Shown here piece by piece: positions 57,635 through 64,000 of a DNA stretch of 64,000 nucleotides; within the stretch, counting starts at the first letter, position 1, and each line of letters begins with the position of its first letter. The notes under the pieces are model-generated. The model searched no databases. It saw only the letters and a program-made list of their open reading frames with translations, and was not told the DNA's origin. A program made the translations under genes and the position numbers. This DNA is from W-Chloroflexi-9 sp045863195 (GTDB lineage Bacteria > Chloroflexota > Dehalococcoidia > UBA2979), in contig BTUI01000007.1 in the NCBI GenBank assembly GCA_045863195.1, positions 62,001 through 126,000 of the forward strand, written 5' to 3'.

Positions 57635-58057
57635 CTACGGGTCGAGACGGGCGGAGGCGTGGCCGGTGACCACCTCCTTGCCCTCCTGGTTGACCGTGGA
57701 GACCTCCAGATCCACCACCGGGCCACCGTTCTCCTGGCGGATCTCCTTCACCGTGGCGCGCGCCGTCAGCGTGTCGCCCGGGAACACCTGGGAGACGAAG
57801 CGCACGCCGTACTTGGTCAGGCGTCCATCGCCCAGCCAGTTCGTGAGCATCTTGCCCGTCATGCCCATCGTGAGCATGCCGTGCGCGAACGCCGTGGGGT
57901 ACCCGGCGATCTTGGTCGCGAACACCTCGTCCGTGTGGAGCGGGTTGTAGTCGCCGGAGGAGCCGGCGTACTGGACGATCTGCGTCCGGCTGAGGTCGTG
58001 GCAGACGACCTCCTCGTGGACGTCGCCCACCTTGATGCTGCTCGCCTTGACTGCCAT
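57635..58057 (-). CDS. MaoC-like hot-dog-fold dehydratase (HadB-type subunit)
   Basis: Hot-dog-fold (R)-specific enoyl-CoA hydratase or 3-hydroxyacyl-thioester dehydratase subunit of 140 residues. The hydratase-2 motif appears as SGDYNPLHTDEVFA (Asp and His of the catalytic pair, about residue 34-39), with YPTAFAHGMLTMGM and FVSQVFPGDTLTARATV following. Length and partner are those of HadB-type MaoC proteins, which pair with an FAS1-like dehydratase. The partner is encoded just upstream (58068-58577), 10 nt before the GGGGGCGAG-linked ATG at 58057. Together they likely dehydrate 3-hydroxyacyl-CoA or -ACP. The natural chain length is unknown. Confidence 0.9.
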   Translation of the reverse strand: MAVKASSIKVGDVHEEVVCHDLSRTQIVQYAGSSGDYNPLHTDEVFATKIAGYPTAFAHGMLTMGMTGKMLTNWLGDGRLTKYGVRFVSQVFPGDTLTARATVKEIRQENGGPVVDLEVSTVNQEGKEVVTGHASARLDP

Positions 58058-58067
58058 CGCTCGCCCC

Positions 58068-58577
58068 CTAGTCCTGCTGCACCGGGCGCTCGGTGCGGAC
58101 GCCGACCGAGCGGGCAGTGATGACGAGTTCGTTGTTCTGGTCGTAGTACTCCGTGATCGACTCGCTGAAGATCAGCTTGCCGGCGCGGCGACCCTCGCGC
58201 TCCCACGTCTCACCGGGGCGCGTGACCGAGTGCAGCACGTCGCCGGGGCGCAGATGGCGGTGGTACTCGTAGTGCTGCTCGGCGTGGAGGCCGGAGCCAC
58301 CGCCGGCACGCTGCTGCTCCGGCTCGTCGGCCGGGGGCACGTTCGAGCCCGTGGGGTTCTTGCCGGAGCCGAACCACTTCTGCCCGATCTTCGGCCGCAG
58401 GCCGTAGTCCGGGTCGAACTGCGCGGACGCCTGGACGAACGTGGGCGGCGCGATGATCCCGCCGGGCTCCGTGCCCATCGCGTACGCCTCGTCGTAGTAG
58501 ATCTGGTTCGCGTCGCCGATGGAGCGCGCGAACAGCATGATGTGCCCGGCTTCGACCGGGAACCGCTCGACTGGCAT
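58068..58577 (-). CDS. FAS1-like dehydratase-domain protein (HadA/HadC-type, MaoC partner)
   Basis: Non-catalytic or structural hot-dog partner of 169 residues. The start VERFPVEAGHIMLFARSIGDANQIYYDEAYA is the family's FAS1-like dehydratase opening, followed by PPTFVQASAQFD, and a late HYEYHRHLRPGDVLHSVTR segment. The catalytic Asp-His of MaoC is absent, as expected for the A/C partner subunit. The start is ATG 58577 with AGGAGAGGGA directly before it. The longer open frame upstream is antisense noise over the iron-binding gene end. It is translated first, followed 10 nt later by the MaoC subunit, so both form a bicistronic unit. Confidence 0.87.
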   Translation of the reverse strand: MPVERFPVEAGHIMLFARSIGDANQIYYDEAYAMGTEPGGIIAPPTFVQASAQFDPDYGLRPKIGQKWFGSGKNPTGSNVPPADEPEQQRAGGGSGLHAEQHYEYHRHLRPGDVLHSVTRPGETWEREGRRAGKLIFSESITEYYDQNNELVITARSVGVRTERPVQQD

Positions 58578-58718
58578 TCCCTCTCCTATCCGCTCGGCGG
58601 TCGGGCCTCGTCGCCCAGGGAGGTTCACTCCAGGCTCGTGGTCACCCGCCGCTCGCGCGCACCATAGCGAACCGGCGCGCGCCTGCCCACCGTCCCGCGT
58701 AACACCGCCAGAAACAGG

Positions 58719-58744
58719 TCGAGGGCGTCTTGCGACGCCCTCGA
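58719..58744 (-). terminator. Hairpin downstream of the iron-binding-protein gene
   Basis: TCGAGGGCGTC-ttgc-GACGCCCTCGA, a perfect 11-bp stem with a tetraloop, lies 25 nt after the stop at 58769 on the minus strand. No U-tract. Confidence 0.7.
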
Positions 58745-58768
58745 CGGATCCGGAGGGAACCCGGGCTG

Positions 58769-59887
58769 TTACTGGAGCGCGCCCACCGAGCGCATCAGTT
58801 CGATCGTCCCCTGCAGGTCGGACAGGTCGTTCAGGTCCAGGTCCGGCGGGGTCACGCTGGAGAGGCCCGGCAGGTCCGCGCTCGGCTGGACCGAGGCGAT
58901 CACCGGGTACTCGAACGTCTGCTCGGAGAAGTAGCGCTGGCCCTCCTCGGAGAGCATGTACGCCATGAGCGCCTGCGCGGCCGCGGTGGACTTCGCCGTC
59001 TTCAGGATGCCGCCGCCGGCCACGCCCACCAGTGAGCCGATGTCCCCGGGGGCCGTGTAGTGGTTCGCCACCGGGAAGTCCGGGCCCTGGTCGCGCAGGA
59101 AGCCGAACAGGTAGTAGTGGTTCACGAGGCCCAGGTCGACCTCGCCATCCGCGACGGCCTGCACCACGCCGCCGTTGTTCGGGTAGACCACCGCGCCGTT
59201 GTCCAGCATGCCCTGGAGCCACGCACGCGCGGCGTCGTCACCCTCGACGAGGCGGAACGCCGTGACGAACGCCTGCAGCGAAGCGTTCGTGGGCGCCCAG
59301 CCCACGCGGCCCTGCCACTTCGGGTCGATCACGTCCTTCACGGACGTGGGCAGGTCCGCCTCCGCCACCGCGTCCTTGTTGTAGACGATCACACGCACGC
59401 GACCGGAGAGGCCCACCCAGCCGCCCTGGTTGGAGCGGAACTCCGCCGGCACCAGGTTGAGCAGCGAGGCGTCCAGCGGCGCAAACAGCCCCGCCTGCTC
59501 CACCGCACCCAGCGCGCCCGTGTCCTGCGCCAGGAACACGTCCGCCGGGCTGCGGCTGCCCTCTTCGAGGAGGGTGGCGGCCATCTCCGAGGAGGAGCCG
59601 TACTTCGCCTCGATCGTCACGCCGGTCGCCTCGGAAAACTGCTCGAGCAGTGGGGCGATGAGGGCCTCGTTGCGGCCGGAGTAGACGACCAGCGTCTGGC
59701 CCTCCAGCGATTCGGGCGTCGCCTCCGCGGTCGCCGCAGCGGTGGTGGCCGCCGCCGTCGCCGCAGCCGTCGCGTCCGCCGCCTCGTCGTCGGAGGAACA
59801 TGCCACCGCAAACACGGCGGCGAGGGGGACCAGTGCGCCCAGCGCGAGGCGTCGCCAGCGCGACGCGGCCCCAGTGCGAAGAACCAT
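58769..59887 (-). CDS. Ferric-iron ABC transporter binding lipoprotein (FbpA/FutA-like)
   Basis: Extracytoplasmic iron-binding protein of 372 residues for an FbpABC-type importer. The signal runs to FAVACSSDD with the lipobox Cys about 30, then an Ala/Thr-rich linker to about 58. The mature protein starts LVVYSGRNEALIAPLLEQFSEATGV. Ligand Tyr candidates lie in that YSGRNEA and in LVNHYYLFGFL near 270, the paired Tyr of ferric-binding proteins. ATG 59887 follows GGAGG by five bases. It is monocistronic; a permease of the matching class lies at 62448, on the other strand beyond three unrelated genes. Thiamine or phosphonate-type ligands are less likely given the Tyr pair. Confidence 0.88.
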   Translation of the reverse strand: MVLRTGAASRWRRLALGALVPLAAVFAVACSSDDEAADATAAATAAATTAAATAEATPESLEGQTLVVYSGRNEALIAPLLEQFSEATGVTIEAKYGSSSEMAATLLEEGSRSPADVFLAQDTGALGAVEQAGLFAPLDASLLNLVPAEFRSNQGGWVGLSGRVRVIVYNKDAVAEADLPTSVKDVIDPKWQGRVGWAPTNASLQAFVTAFRLVEGDDAARAWLQGMLDNGAVVYPNNGGVVQAVADGEVDLGLVNHYYLFGFLRDQGPDFPVANHYTAPGDIGSLVGVAGGGILKTAKSTAAAQALMAYMLSEEGQRYFSEQTFEYPVIASVQPSADLPGLSSVTPPDLDLNDLSDLQGTIELMRSVGALQ

Positions 59888-60095
59888 CAGAGCCTCCACG
59901 TCATCCCAGGCATCGCCTATGCAATGCCTGTGTCTCAGTTGTGACTGTGGAGACTGGCACCATCCGAGCCTAAACGCAACTTTGTCTGCAAGATTTTAAA
60001 GAAATACCGCCAAATAGGCACGAACGGACTCCGGCACGCTGCCGATCGGCGCGCGGGACGAGGAGAACGGAAGACGTTGGGGGCGACGCGAGGCG
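59888..60095 (-). promoter_or_regulatory. Regulatory region of the iron-binding-protein gene
   Basis: It contains an inverted repeat GGCATCGC-ctat-GCAATGCC (59909-59928, one mismatch), CTCAGTTGTG at 59934-59943 and a locally AT-rich stretch (60000-60020, minus strand TTTCTTTAAAATC). CTCAGTTGTG recurs upstream of the iron permease gene at 62413-62422. A regulator site is possible; none of these matches a classical Fur or IdeR box. Confidence 0.4.
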
Positions 60096-60203
60096 CTACA
60101 AGAGCGACCCGGTCCGGATCGTCCGCTCGATGGCGTAGACGATGAGGAGGCCCGCACCGACGGCAAGCCACTTCCAGTAGAACCGTCCGGGGTCTTCCAG
60201 CAT
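60096..60203 (-). CDS. 35-residue single-pass membrane protein
   Basis: A tiny ORF starting at ATG 60203, 4 nt after the stop of the oxidoreductase gene. It encodes MLEDPGRFYWKWLAVGAGLL, a single membrane helix (about residues 11-24, KWLAVGAGLLIVYAI), then RTIRTGSLL with positive charges on the C-terminal side. The closeness to the upstream stop (TAGGGGCATG) indicates translational coupling. It is too short for automated callers and has no family I know. It could be an accessory small protein of the oxidoreductase or a membrane tether. Evidence is the coupling and the clear helix. Confidence 0.5.
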   Translation of the reverse strand: MLEDPGRFYWKWLAVGAGLLIVYAIERTIRTGSLL

Positions 60204-60207
60204 GCCC

Positions 60208-61365
60208 CTAGCCTACGGCCTTCGCGACCTGATCGGCGAGCGGCAGCGACGAGGTCAGCCCCGGTGACTCGATCCCGCCGAGGTGGACGTAGCCGCGGTC
60301 GTGCCAGACCAGGAAGTCCACCTGCCCCTGCCCCGGCTGCTGCAACTTCGGCCGGTACCCCACCTGCCCGGGCGCGATCTGGTCAGCGCGCAGCCCCGGC
60401 AGGAATCGACGCCCCGCTTCCAGGAAGCGCGCCGCCCACGCCTCGTCAGGCGCGTGCCGGTAATCGAGCGGTGTCTCTCCCGCGATCCATTCGGTGGACG
60501 GCCCGAGGTGGACGCCGCCCTCCACGTCCACCGTCAGATGCAGCCCCAGCCCGCCCGCGGCGTGCTCCGGCAGCGGGTAGACCGGCCGGCTCACGCGCCG
60601 CGCGACGGCCGGATCCACCACGTCGTAGTAGCGCCCCACGTTCACCGTCTGCCGCAGCACCGGCACCTCCACGCCGTCGTGCAGCCCGCCGTCCAGCGGG
60701 TAGCCGGCAAGCGCAGCGATGTCCGACGCGCGCAGCCCGGCCGAGTTCACCAGCAACGCACACGCCACCTCCGAGCGGACACCGTCCGCATCCTCGAGCG
60801 CGACACGGAACCCCTCGCCCGTGCGCTCGATGCCCGTGACCGCATGCCGGTACACGATGAGCGCGCCGTGGTCGCGCGCGGCGGCCTCCAGTGAGCGCGC
60901 GTACGCGAACGCATCGACAACGCCGGTGCTGGGCGACCAGATCGCCTCGAGCGCCGGCAGGTCCGGCTCCAGCGCCGCGATCCGGTCGCGGCCGATGCGC
61001 TCCACGCCACGCACCTCGTTCGCGACGGCCTGCCGGTACACCTCGTCGAGGCCGCCCCGCTCCTCCTCGGTAAAGGCGGCGATCAGCTTGCCGGTGCGCC
61101 TCACCGCGACACCGCGCGCCTCGCACCACTCGTAGAGGGCGGCGTTGCCCTCCCAGCAGAGGCGATGCTTCAGCGACCCCGTGGGGTAGTAGATCGAGGC
61201 GTGGACGACGCCGCTGTTGTGCGAGGAGGTCTCGCGCGCCGGCCCCTCGTGGCGCTCGATGACCAGCACGGAGCGGTCGCGAGACAGCCGCTCTGCGACC
61301 GCCAGGCCGACCACGCCGGCGCCAATGACCACGACCTCCGCGTCCAGCGATCGCGGCGCGGTCAT
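60208..61365 (-). CDS. FAD-dependent oxidoreductase, L-2-hydroxyglutarate oxidase-like
   Basis: DAO-family flavoenzyme of 385 residues. The N-terminal FAD motif is VVVIGAGVVGLAVAERL (Gly-x-Gly-x2-Gly), then VIERH and SSHNSGVVHASIYYPTGSLK, where the SGVVHAGIYY-like stretch is the signature of LhgO/YgaF-type L-2-hydroxyglutarate oxidases. The late part HLGGIESPGLTSSLPLADQVA is the FAD-binding closing motif. It likely oxidises L-2-hydroxyglutarate to 2-oxoglutarate or a similar 2-hydroxy acid. ATG 61365 overlaps the stop of the upstream nucleotidyltransferase (ATGA). The frame extends far upstream antisense to that gene and is not real. A 35-residue membrane ORF follows. Confidence 0.9.
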   Translation of the reverse strand: MTAPRSLDAEVVVIGAGVVGLAVAERLSRDRSVLVIERHEGPARETSSHNSGVVHASIYYPTGSLKHRLCWEGNAALYEWCEARGVAVRRTGKLIAAFTEEERGGLDEVYRQAVANEVRGVERIGRDRIAALEPDLPALEAIWSPSTGVVDAFAYARSLEAAARDHGALIVYRHAVTGIERTGEGFRVALEDADGVRSEVACALLVNSAGLRASDIAALAGYPLDGGLHDGVEVPVLRQTVNVGRYYDVVDPAVARRVSRPVYPLPEHAAGGLGLHLTVDVEGGVHLGPSTEWIAGETPLDYRHAPDEAWAARFLEAGRRFLPGLRADQIAPGQVGYRPKLQQPGQGQVDFLVWHDRGYVHLGGIESPGLTSSLPLADQVAKAVG

Positions 61366-62276
61366 GCCGAGGTGACCTGGCCGTCCGCGGTGACGACGAT
61401 GTGCGACGCCTGCACGTGTTCGAGGCGCGCGCCCGGCGCGACGAGCGCGTCCGACAGCGTCACGTCCACCAACCGCGCGCCCGCTCCCACCACCACGTTC
61501 GGGCCGAGCGTGCAGCCCTCGATCACCGCGTCCGGCGCGGCGAGGACGGGGGCATCGAGCAGCGCGGCCTGCGTGCGGAGCAGGCTCGCGAGCGTGCCGG
61601 TATCGAACCAGTCGCCGGGGAACGCCGCGCCGCCGATCGTGCCGTGGCCCTCGCGCAGCATCACCTCCAGCGTGCCGGAGAGTTCCACCTCCCCGCGCGG
61701 GCTGATCAGCGGGTGCGCGCGCAGATACTCCACGGCGGACGGCGCGAGCATCCAGATGCCGACCAGCGCGAGGTTGGAGCGCGGCTCCGCCGGCTTCTCG
61801 ACCAGGTCCACGACCCGATCGCCCTCCAGCACGACGATCCCCATCTCCTTCGGGCGGTCGGTCTCGTGCAGCGTCAACCTGGCGTCGTAGCGCGAAGCGG
61901 TGAACGCGCGCACCTGCGGGCCCAGGTCGCCGCGCAGCACCGTGTCCACGGCGGCGACGACCACGTGGCGGCCGTCCAGCGCGCTGCCGGCGCTGAGGAG
62001 TGCGTCGCCCGAGCCGCGCGGCACCATCTGGCGGGCCACGGAGACCCGCATCCCGGCCGGCGCGCACGCCTCGGCGGCGGGGCCGGTGCGGTCGTCGTCC
62101 GCGCCCACCACCACCACCACCTCGCGGATCCCGGCCGCGCTCAGGAGGTCGAGCGAGTACGCGATCAGTGGCCGGTTGAGGAGCGGGATGAGGGACTTCG
62201 GCATCCCCTCGGAAAGGGGACGGAGGCGCGTGGCGCGCCCTCCGGTGAGGATGACACCCAGCGGTTCCAGCGGCAC
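61362..62276 (-). CDS. Sugar-1-phosphate nucleotidyltransferase
   Basis: NTP_transferase enzyme of 304 residues making an NDP-sugar from a sugar-1-phosphate and NTP. The signature is GVILTGGRATRLRPLSEGMPKSLIPLLNRPLI (nucleotide-binding G-x-x-T-R-L-x-P). Further catalytic parts are VVAAVDTVLRGDLG (metal Asp), EKPAEPRSNLALVGIWML and GDWFDTGTLASLL. The last 80 residues have hexapeptide-like repeats (IEGCTLGPNVVVGAGARLVDVTLSD), indicating a left-handed beta-helix tail as in mannose-1-phosphate guanylyltransferases and dTDP-glucose synthases. The base and sugar are undetermined. GTG 62276 follows GGAGGGG. First gene of a minus-strand set with the oxidoreductase. Confidence 0.9.
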   Translation of the reverse strand: MPLEPLGVILTGGRATRLRPLSEGMPKSLIPLLNRPLIAYSLDLLSAAGIREVVVVVGADDDRTGPAAEACAPAGMRVSVARQMVPRGSGDALLSAGSALDGRHVVVAAVDTVLRGDLGPQVRAFTASRYDARLTLHETDRPKEMGIVVLEGDRVVDLVEKPAEPRSNLALVGIWMLAPSAVEYLRAHPLISPRGEVELSGTLEVMLREGHGTIGGAAFPGDWFDTGTLASLLRTQAALLDAPVLAAPDAVIEGCTLGPNVVVGAGARLVDVTLSDALVAPGARLEHVQASHIVVTADGQVTSA

Positions 62277-62447
62277 AGGCCCCTCCGGCGACGAGATTTG
62301 GCGGCTGCGCGCAGTCTCGCACAGGGCCGCCTCGGCCGCCGCGTGCCCGTCCTGACGGCCTGCGATACGCTCGGTTCAGCAAGTGATGACTCACTCAACG
62401 ACTGTGATGGCACTCAGTTGTGCCCGCAGTCCGGGAGCAGCGAGCGC
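62277..62447. promoter_or_regulatory. Divergent regulatory region of nucleotidyltransferase and iron permease genes
   Basis: TACGCT (about 62366-62371) is a plausible -10 for the permease. Downstream lie AGTGA-tgac-TCACT and CTCAGTTGTG (62413-62422), the latter also upstream of the iron-binding-protein gene. GGGAG at 62433-62437 is a loosely spaced ribosome-binding site for GTG 62448. Confidence 0.4.
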
Positions 62448-64000
62448 GTGACGAGCCTGCCCCTCCCCCACCGGCGGATCGCCCGCTGGACGCGTGGACA
62501 CGCGCCCGGCCCGTGGCTGGTGCTCGCCGGGCTGATCGTTGGCGGCGCGAGCCTCGTACCGCCCGTCTACCTCGTGGTGCGCGCGCTGGAGAGCGCCGGG
62601 AGCGCGGTCGACGTGCTCACCGCCCCCAGCACTCGATCGCTGCTCCTGCGCTCGCTCCTCTTCGCCGCCGCCGTCACCGCCTGCGCGACGGCGATCGCGC
62701 TGCCGATGGCGTGGCTCGTCGAGCGTTCCGATCTCGCGGGACGTCGCGCGATCGGCATCGTGGCGGCGCTGCCGCTCGCGGTGCCGTCGTACGTGGGAGC
62801 GCTCACGTTCATCGCCGCGTTCGGCCCCCGCGGCCTGCTCCAGGGGTGGCTGGAGCCGCTGGGGGTGGAACGCCTGCCCTCGATCTACGGGTTCTTCGGC
62901 GCCACCTTCGCGCTCACGATGTTCACGTACCCGTACCTGTTCCTGACCCTGCGCCCCGCCCTCGCCACGCTCGACCCGCGCCTCGAGGAGATGTCGCGCA
63001 CCTTCGGCTACGGGCGGTGGTTCACCTTCACGCGCATCGTGCTGCCGCAGGTGCGACCGGCGCTGTTCTCGGGCGGCCTGCTCGTCGCGCTATACGCGCT
63101 CTCCGATTTCGGCACGCCGGCGCTGATGCGCTTCGACTCCTTCACGCGCGTGATCTTCATCCGCTACCAGTCCGCCTTCGACCGCGGCAACGCCGCCACG
63201 CTCGCCCTGCTGCTCGCCGCGCTCGCGCTCGTCGTCGTCGCGATCGAGGTGTTCGGGCGGAGCCGCCGACGGTCGGATGGCGTGCGCGATGCCGGGCGGC
63301 CGCCCGTCCCGGTCGCCCTCGGACGCTGGCGCTGGCCGGCCTATGCCTTCGTTGCGGGCGTCGTCGGCCTCGCGCTCGTGCTGCCGATCGCCGTGCTGCT
63401 CCACTGGATCCAGCGAGGTGTCGCCGCCGGCGTCGCCTTCCGAGGCGTGACGGACGTCATCGCCGATTCCGTCCTCGTCGCCGCGCTCGCGGCCGGCCTC
63501 GCCGCGGCCGCCGCGCTGCCGGTCGCGATCCTCGGCGTGCGGCATCGCGGCCACTGGTTCAGCCGCGCGGTCGAGGTGCTGTCGTACACCGGCTATGCGC
63601 TCCCAGGTCTCGTCGTCGGCCTCGCGCTCGTGTTCACGGCGATCCGGGTCTCCTGGCTCTACCAGTCGGTCACGATCCTCGTCCTGGCCTACGTCATGCT
63701 CTTCCTGCCGCAGGCGACGAACGCCACGCGGGTCGCGCTGCTCCGTGTCCGCCCCTCGATGGAAGAGGCCGCGCGCGGCCTCGGGCGGCGGCCGGGCGGG
63801 GTGTTGCGCACGATCACGATCCCGCTCGCCGGTCGAGGGGTGATGGCGGGCGCGGCGCTCGTCTTCCTCACCACGATCAAGGAGCTCCCCGCCACGCTGA
63901 TCCTCGCGCCGCCGGGATTCCAGACGCTCGCCACGCGTGTCTGGTCCGCCTCCAGCGACGTCCGCTACGCGGAGGCGGCGCTGCCGGCGCTGATGCTCGT
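62448..64000 (+). CDS. Iron(III) ABC transporter permease, FbpB-like (C-terminus outside window)
   Basis: Double-permease chain of the FbpB/AfuB type, open from GTG 62448 to the window edge (517 codons). About twelve membrane segments are expected; most are visible. Two EAA-type loops mark the two halves: EEMSRTFGYGRWFTFTRIVLP near residue 182 and EEAARGLGRRPGGVLRTITIPL near 440. The motif LSDFGTPALMRFDSFTRVIFIRYQ after the first EAA loop is characteristic of ferric-iron permeases. The family length is about 520-560, so only the end is missing. The ATPase is presumably beyond 64000. Its binding protein is probably the lipoprotein at 58769-59887, although three genes intervene and the strands differ. 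Confidence 0.9.
   Translation, partial: MTSLPLPHRRIARWTRGHAPGPWLVLAGLIVGGASLVPPVYLVVRALESAGSAVDVLTAPSTRSLLLRSLLFAAAVTACATAIALPMAWLVERSDLAGRRAIGIVAALPLAVPSYVGALTFIAAFGPRGLLQGWLEPLGVERLPSIYGFFGATFALTMFTYPYLFLTLRPALATLDPRLEEMSRTFGYGRWFTFTRIVLPQVRPALFSGGLLVALYALSDFGTPALMRFDSFTRVIFIRYQSAFDRGNAATLALLLAALALVVVAIEVFGRSRRRSDGVRDAGRPPVPVALGRWRWPAYAFVAGVVGLALVLPIAVLLHWIQRGVAAGVAFRGVTDVIADSVLVAALAAGLAAAAALPVAILGVRHRGHWFSRAVEVLSYTGYALPGLVVGLALVFTAIRVSWLYQSVTILVLAYVMLFLPQATNATRVALLRVRPSMEEAARGLGRRPGGVLRTITIPLAGRGVMAGAALVFLTTIKELPATLILAPPGFQTLATRVWSASSDVRYAEAALPALML

Noticed and set aside
59900..60020. Fur or IdeR box upstream of the iron-binding-protein gene
   Set aside because: No good match to the 19-bp consensus of either regulator; only an imperfect 8-bp dyad and an AT-rich stretch were found.
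1..64000. tRNA or rRNA genes
   Set aside because: I scanned intergenic gaps for T-loop-like GTTCRA stretches and conserved rRNA blocks and found none outside coding sequence; tRNAscan-SE would settle it.

Overview
The window is high-GC bacterial chromosome (roughly 70% G+C by eye) with tightly packed genes on both strands. Exported lipoproteins carry Ala/Thr/Pro-rich linkers. The gene mix includes a MalT/SARP-type regulator, FmdB zinc ribbon, MaoC dehydratase pair, class III CoA-transferases, acyl-CoA dehydrogenases and a full-length Lhr helicase. Together these suggest an aerobic Chloroflexota-like or actinobacteria-like chemoheterotroph; this placement is an inference of modest confidence. 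I see no rRNA, tRNA, phage, insertion sequence or CRISPR array. No gene-free stretch exceeds 300 bases once starts are corrected.

Layout. 1-3592: oligopeptide ABC transporter (OppC cut by the window edge, OppB, OppA). 3737-7006: MFS exporter, B12-binding radical SAM protein with a CCAEP tail, small zinc-binding protein. 7101-14865: pyrophosphatase; a probable operon of a 33-residue exported peptide, an HDOD protein and an unknown protein; a 1079-residue AAA/TPR/wHTH/BTAD regulator; an unknown protein; a TrmH-type methyltransferase. 15100-18739: ABC-F ATPase, then an inorganic-carbon module of SbtB and SbtA (minus strand) divergent from a beta-carbonic anhydrase. 18758-24825: CoA-transferases, aldo/keto reductase, MFS, FmdB protein, macrodomain. 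24947-35548: small conserved proteins, FKBP lipoprotein, oligoribonuclease, CBS protein, RsgA, enoyl-CoA hydratase, DinB, hydrolase, YceI, methyltransferase, acyl-CoA dehydrogenase, secreted phospholipase A2-like protein. 35597-43267: Lhr helicase, hydrolase, VOC protein, divergent SDR, second acyl-CoA dehydrogenase. 43384-53886: transporters, a copper operon (HMA protein, CsoR, CopA), two hydrolases and an Eis-like acetyltransferase. 53980-58577: fused double CoA-transferase, methyltransferase, MaoC dehydratase pair. 58769-64000: ferric-iron binding protein and, separated by three genes, an iron permease cut by the right edge.

Working together: acyl-CoA dehydrogenases, enoyl-CoA hydratase, CoA-transferases and MaoC proteins point to scattered fatty or organic acid catabolism. 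SbtA/SbtB plus carbonic anhydrase form a bicarbonate uptake and interconversion set. HMA protein, CsoR and CopA form a copper-efflux operon with a candidate operator. The least conventional locus is 7720-13328. There a SARP-like regulator with a TPR region sits directly upstream of a promoter with SARP-type geometry (two 9-bp direct repeats with 11-bp period, 8 bp from a -10 hexamer). That promoter leads into a signal-peptide-bearing mini-ORF whose predicted mature product is only six residues. I propose it as a candidate peptide-signalling system; this is untested inference.

Two genome habits recur: several genes have a TANNNT hexamer 6-7 nt before the start codon, suggesting leaderless mRNAs, and many intergenic gaps hold perfect GC-rich hairpins without a U-tract. 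Many very long open frames antisense to these genes are by-products of GC-skewed third codon positions and were left out.
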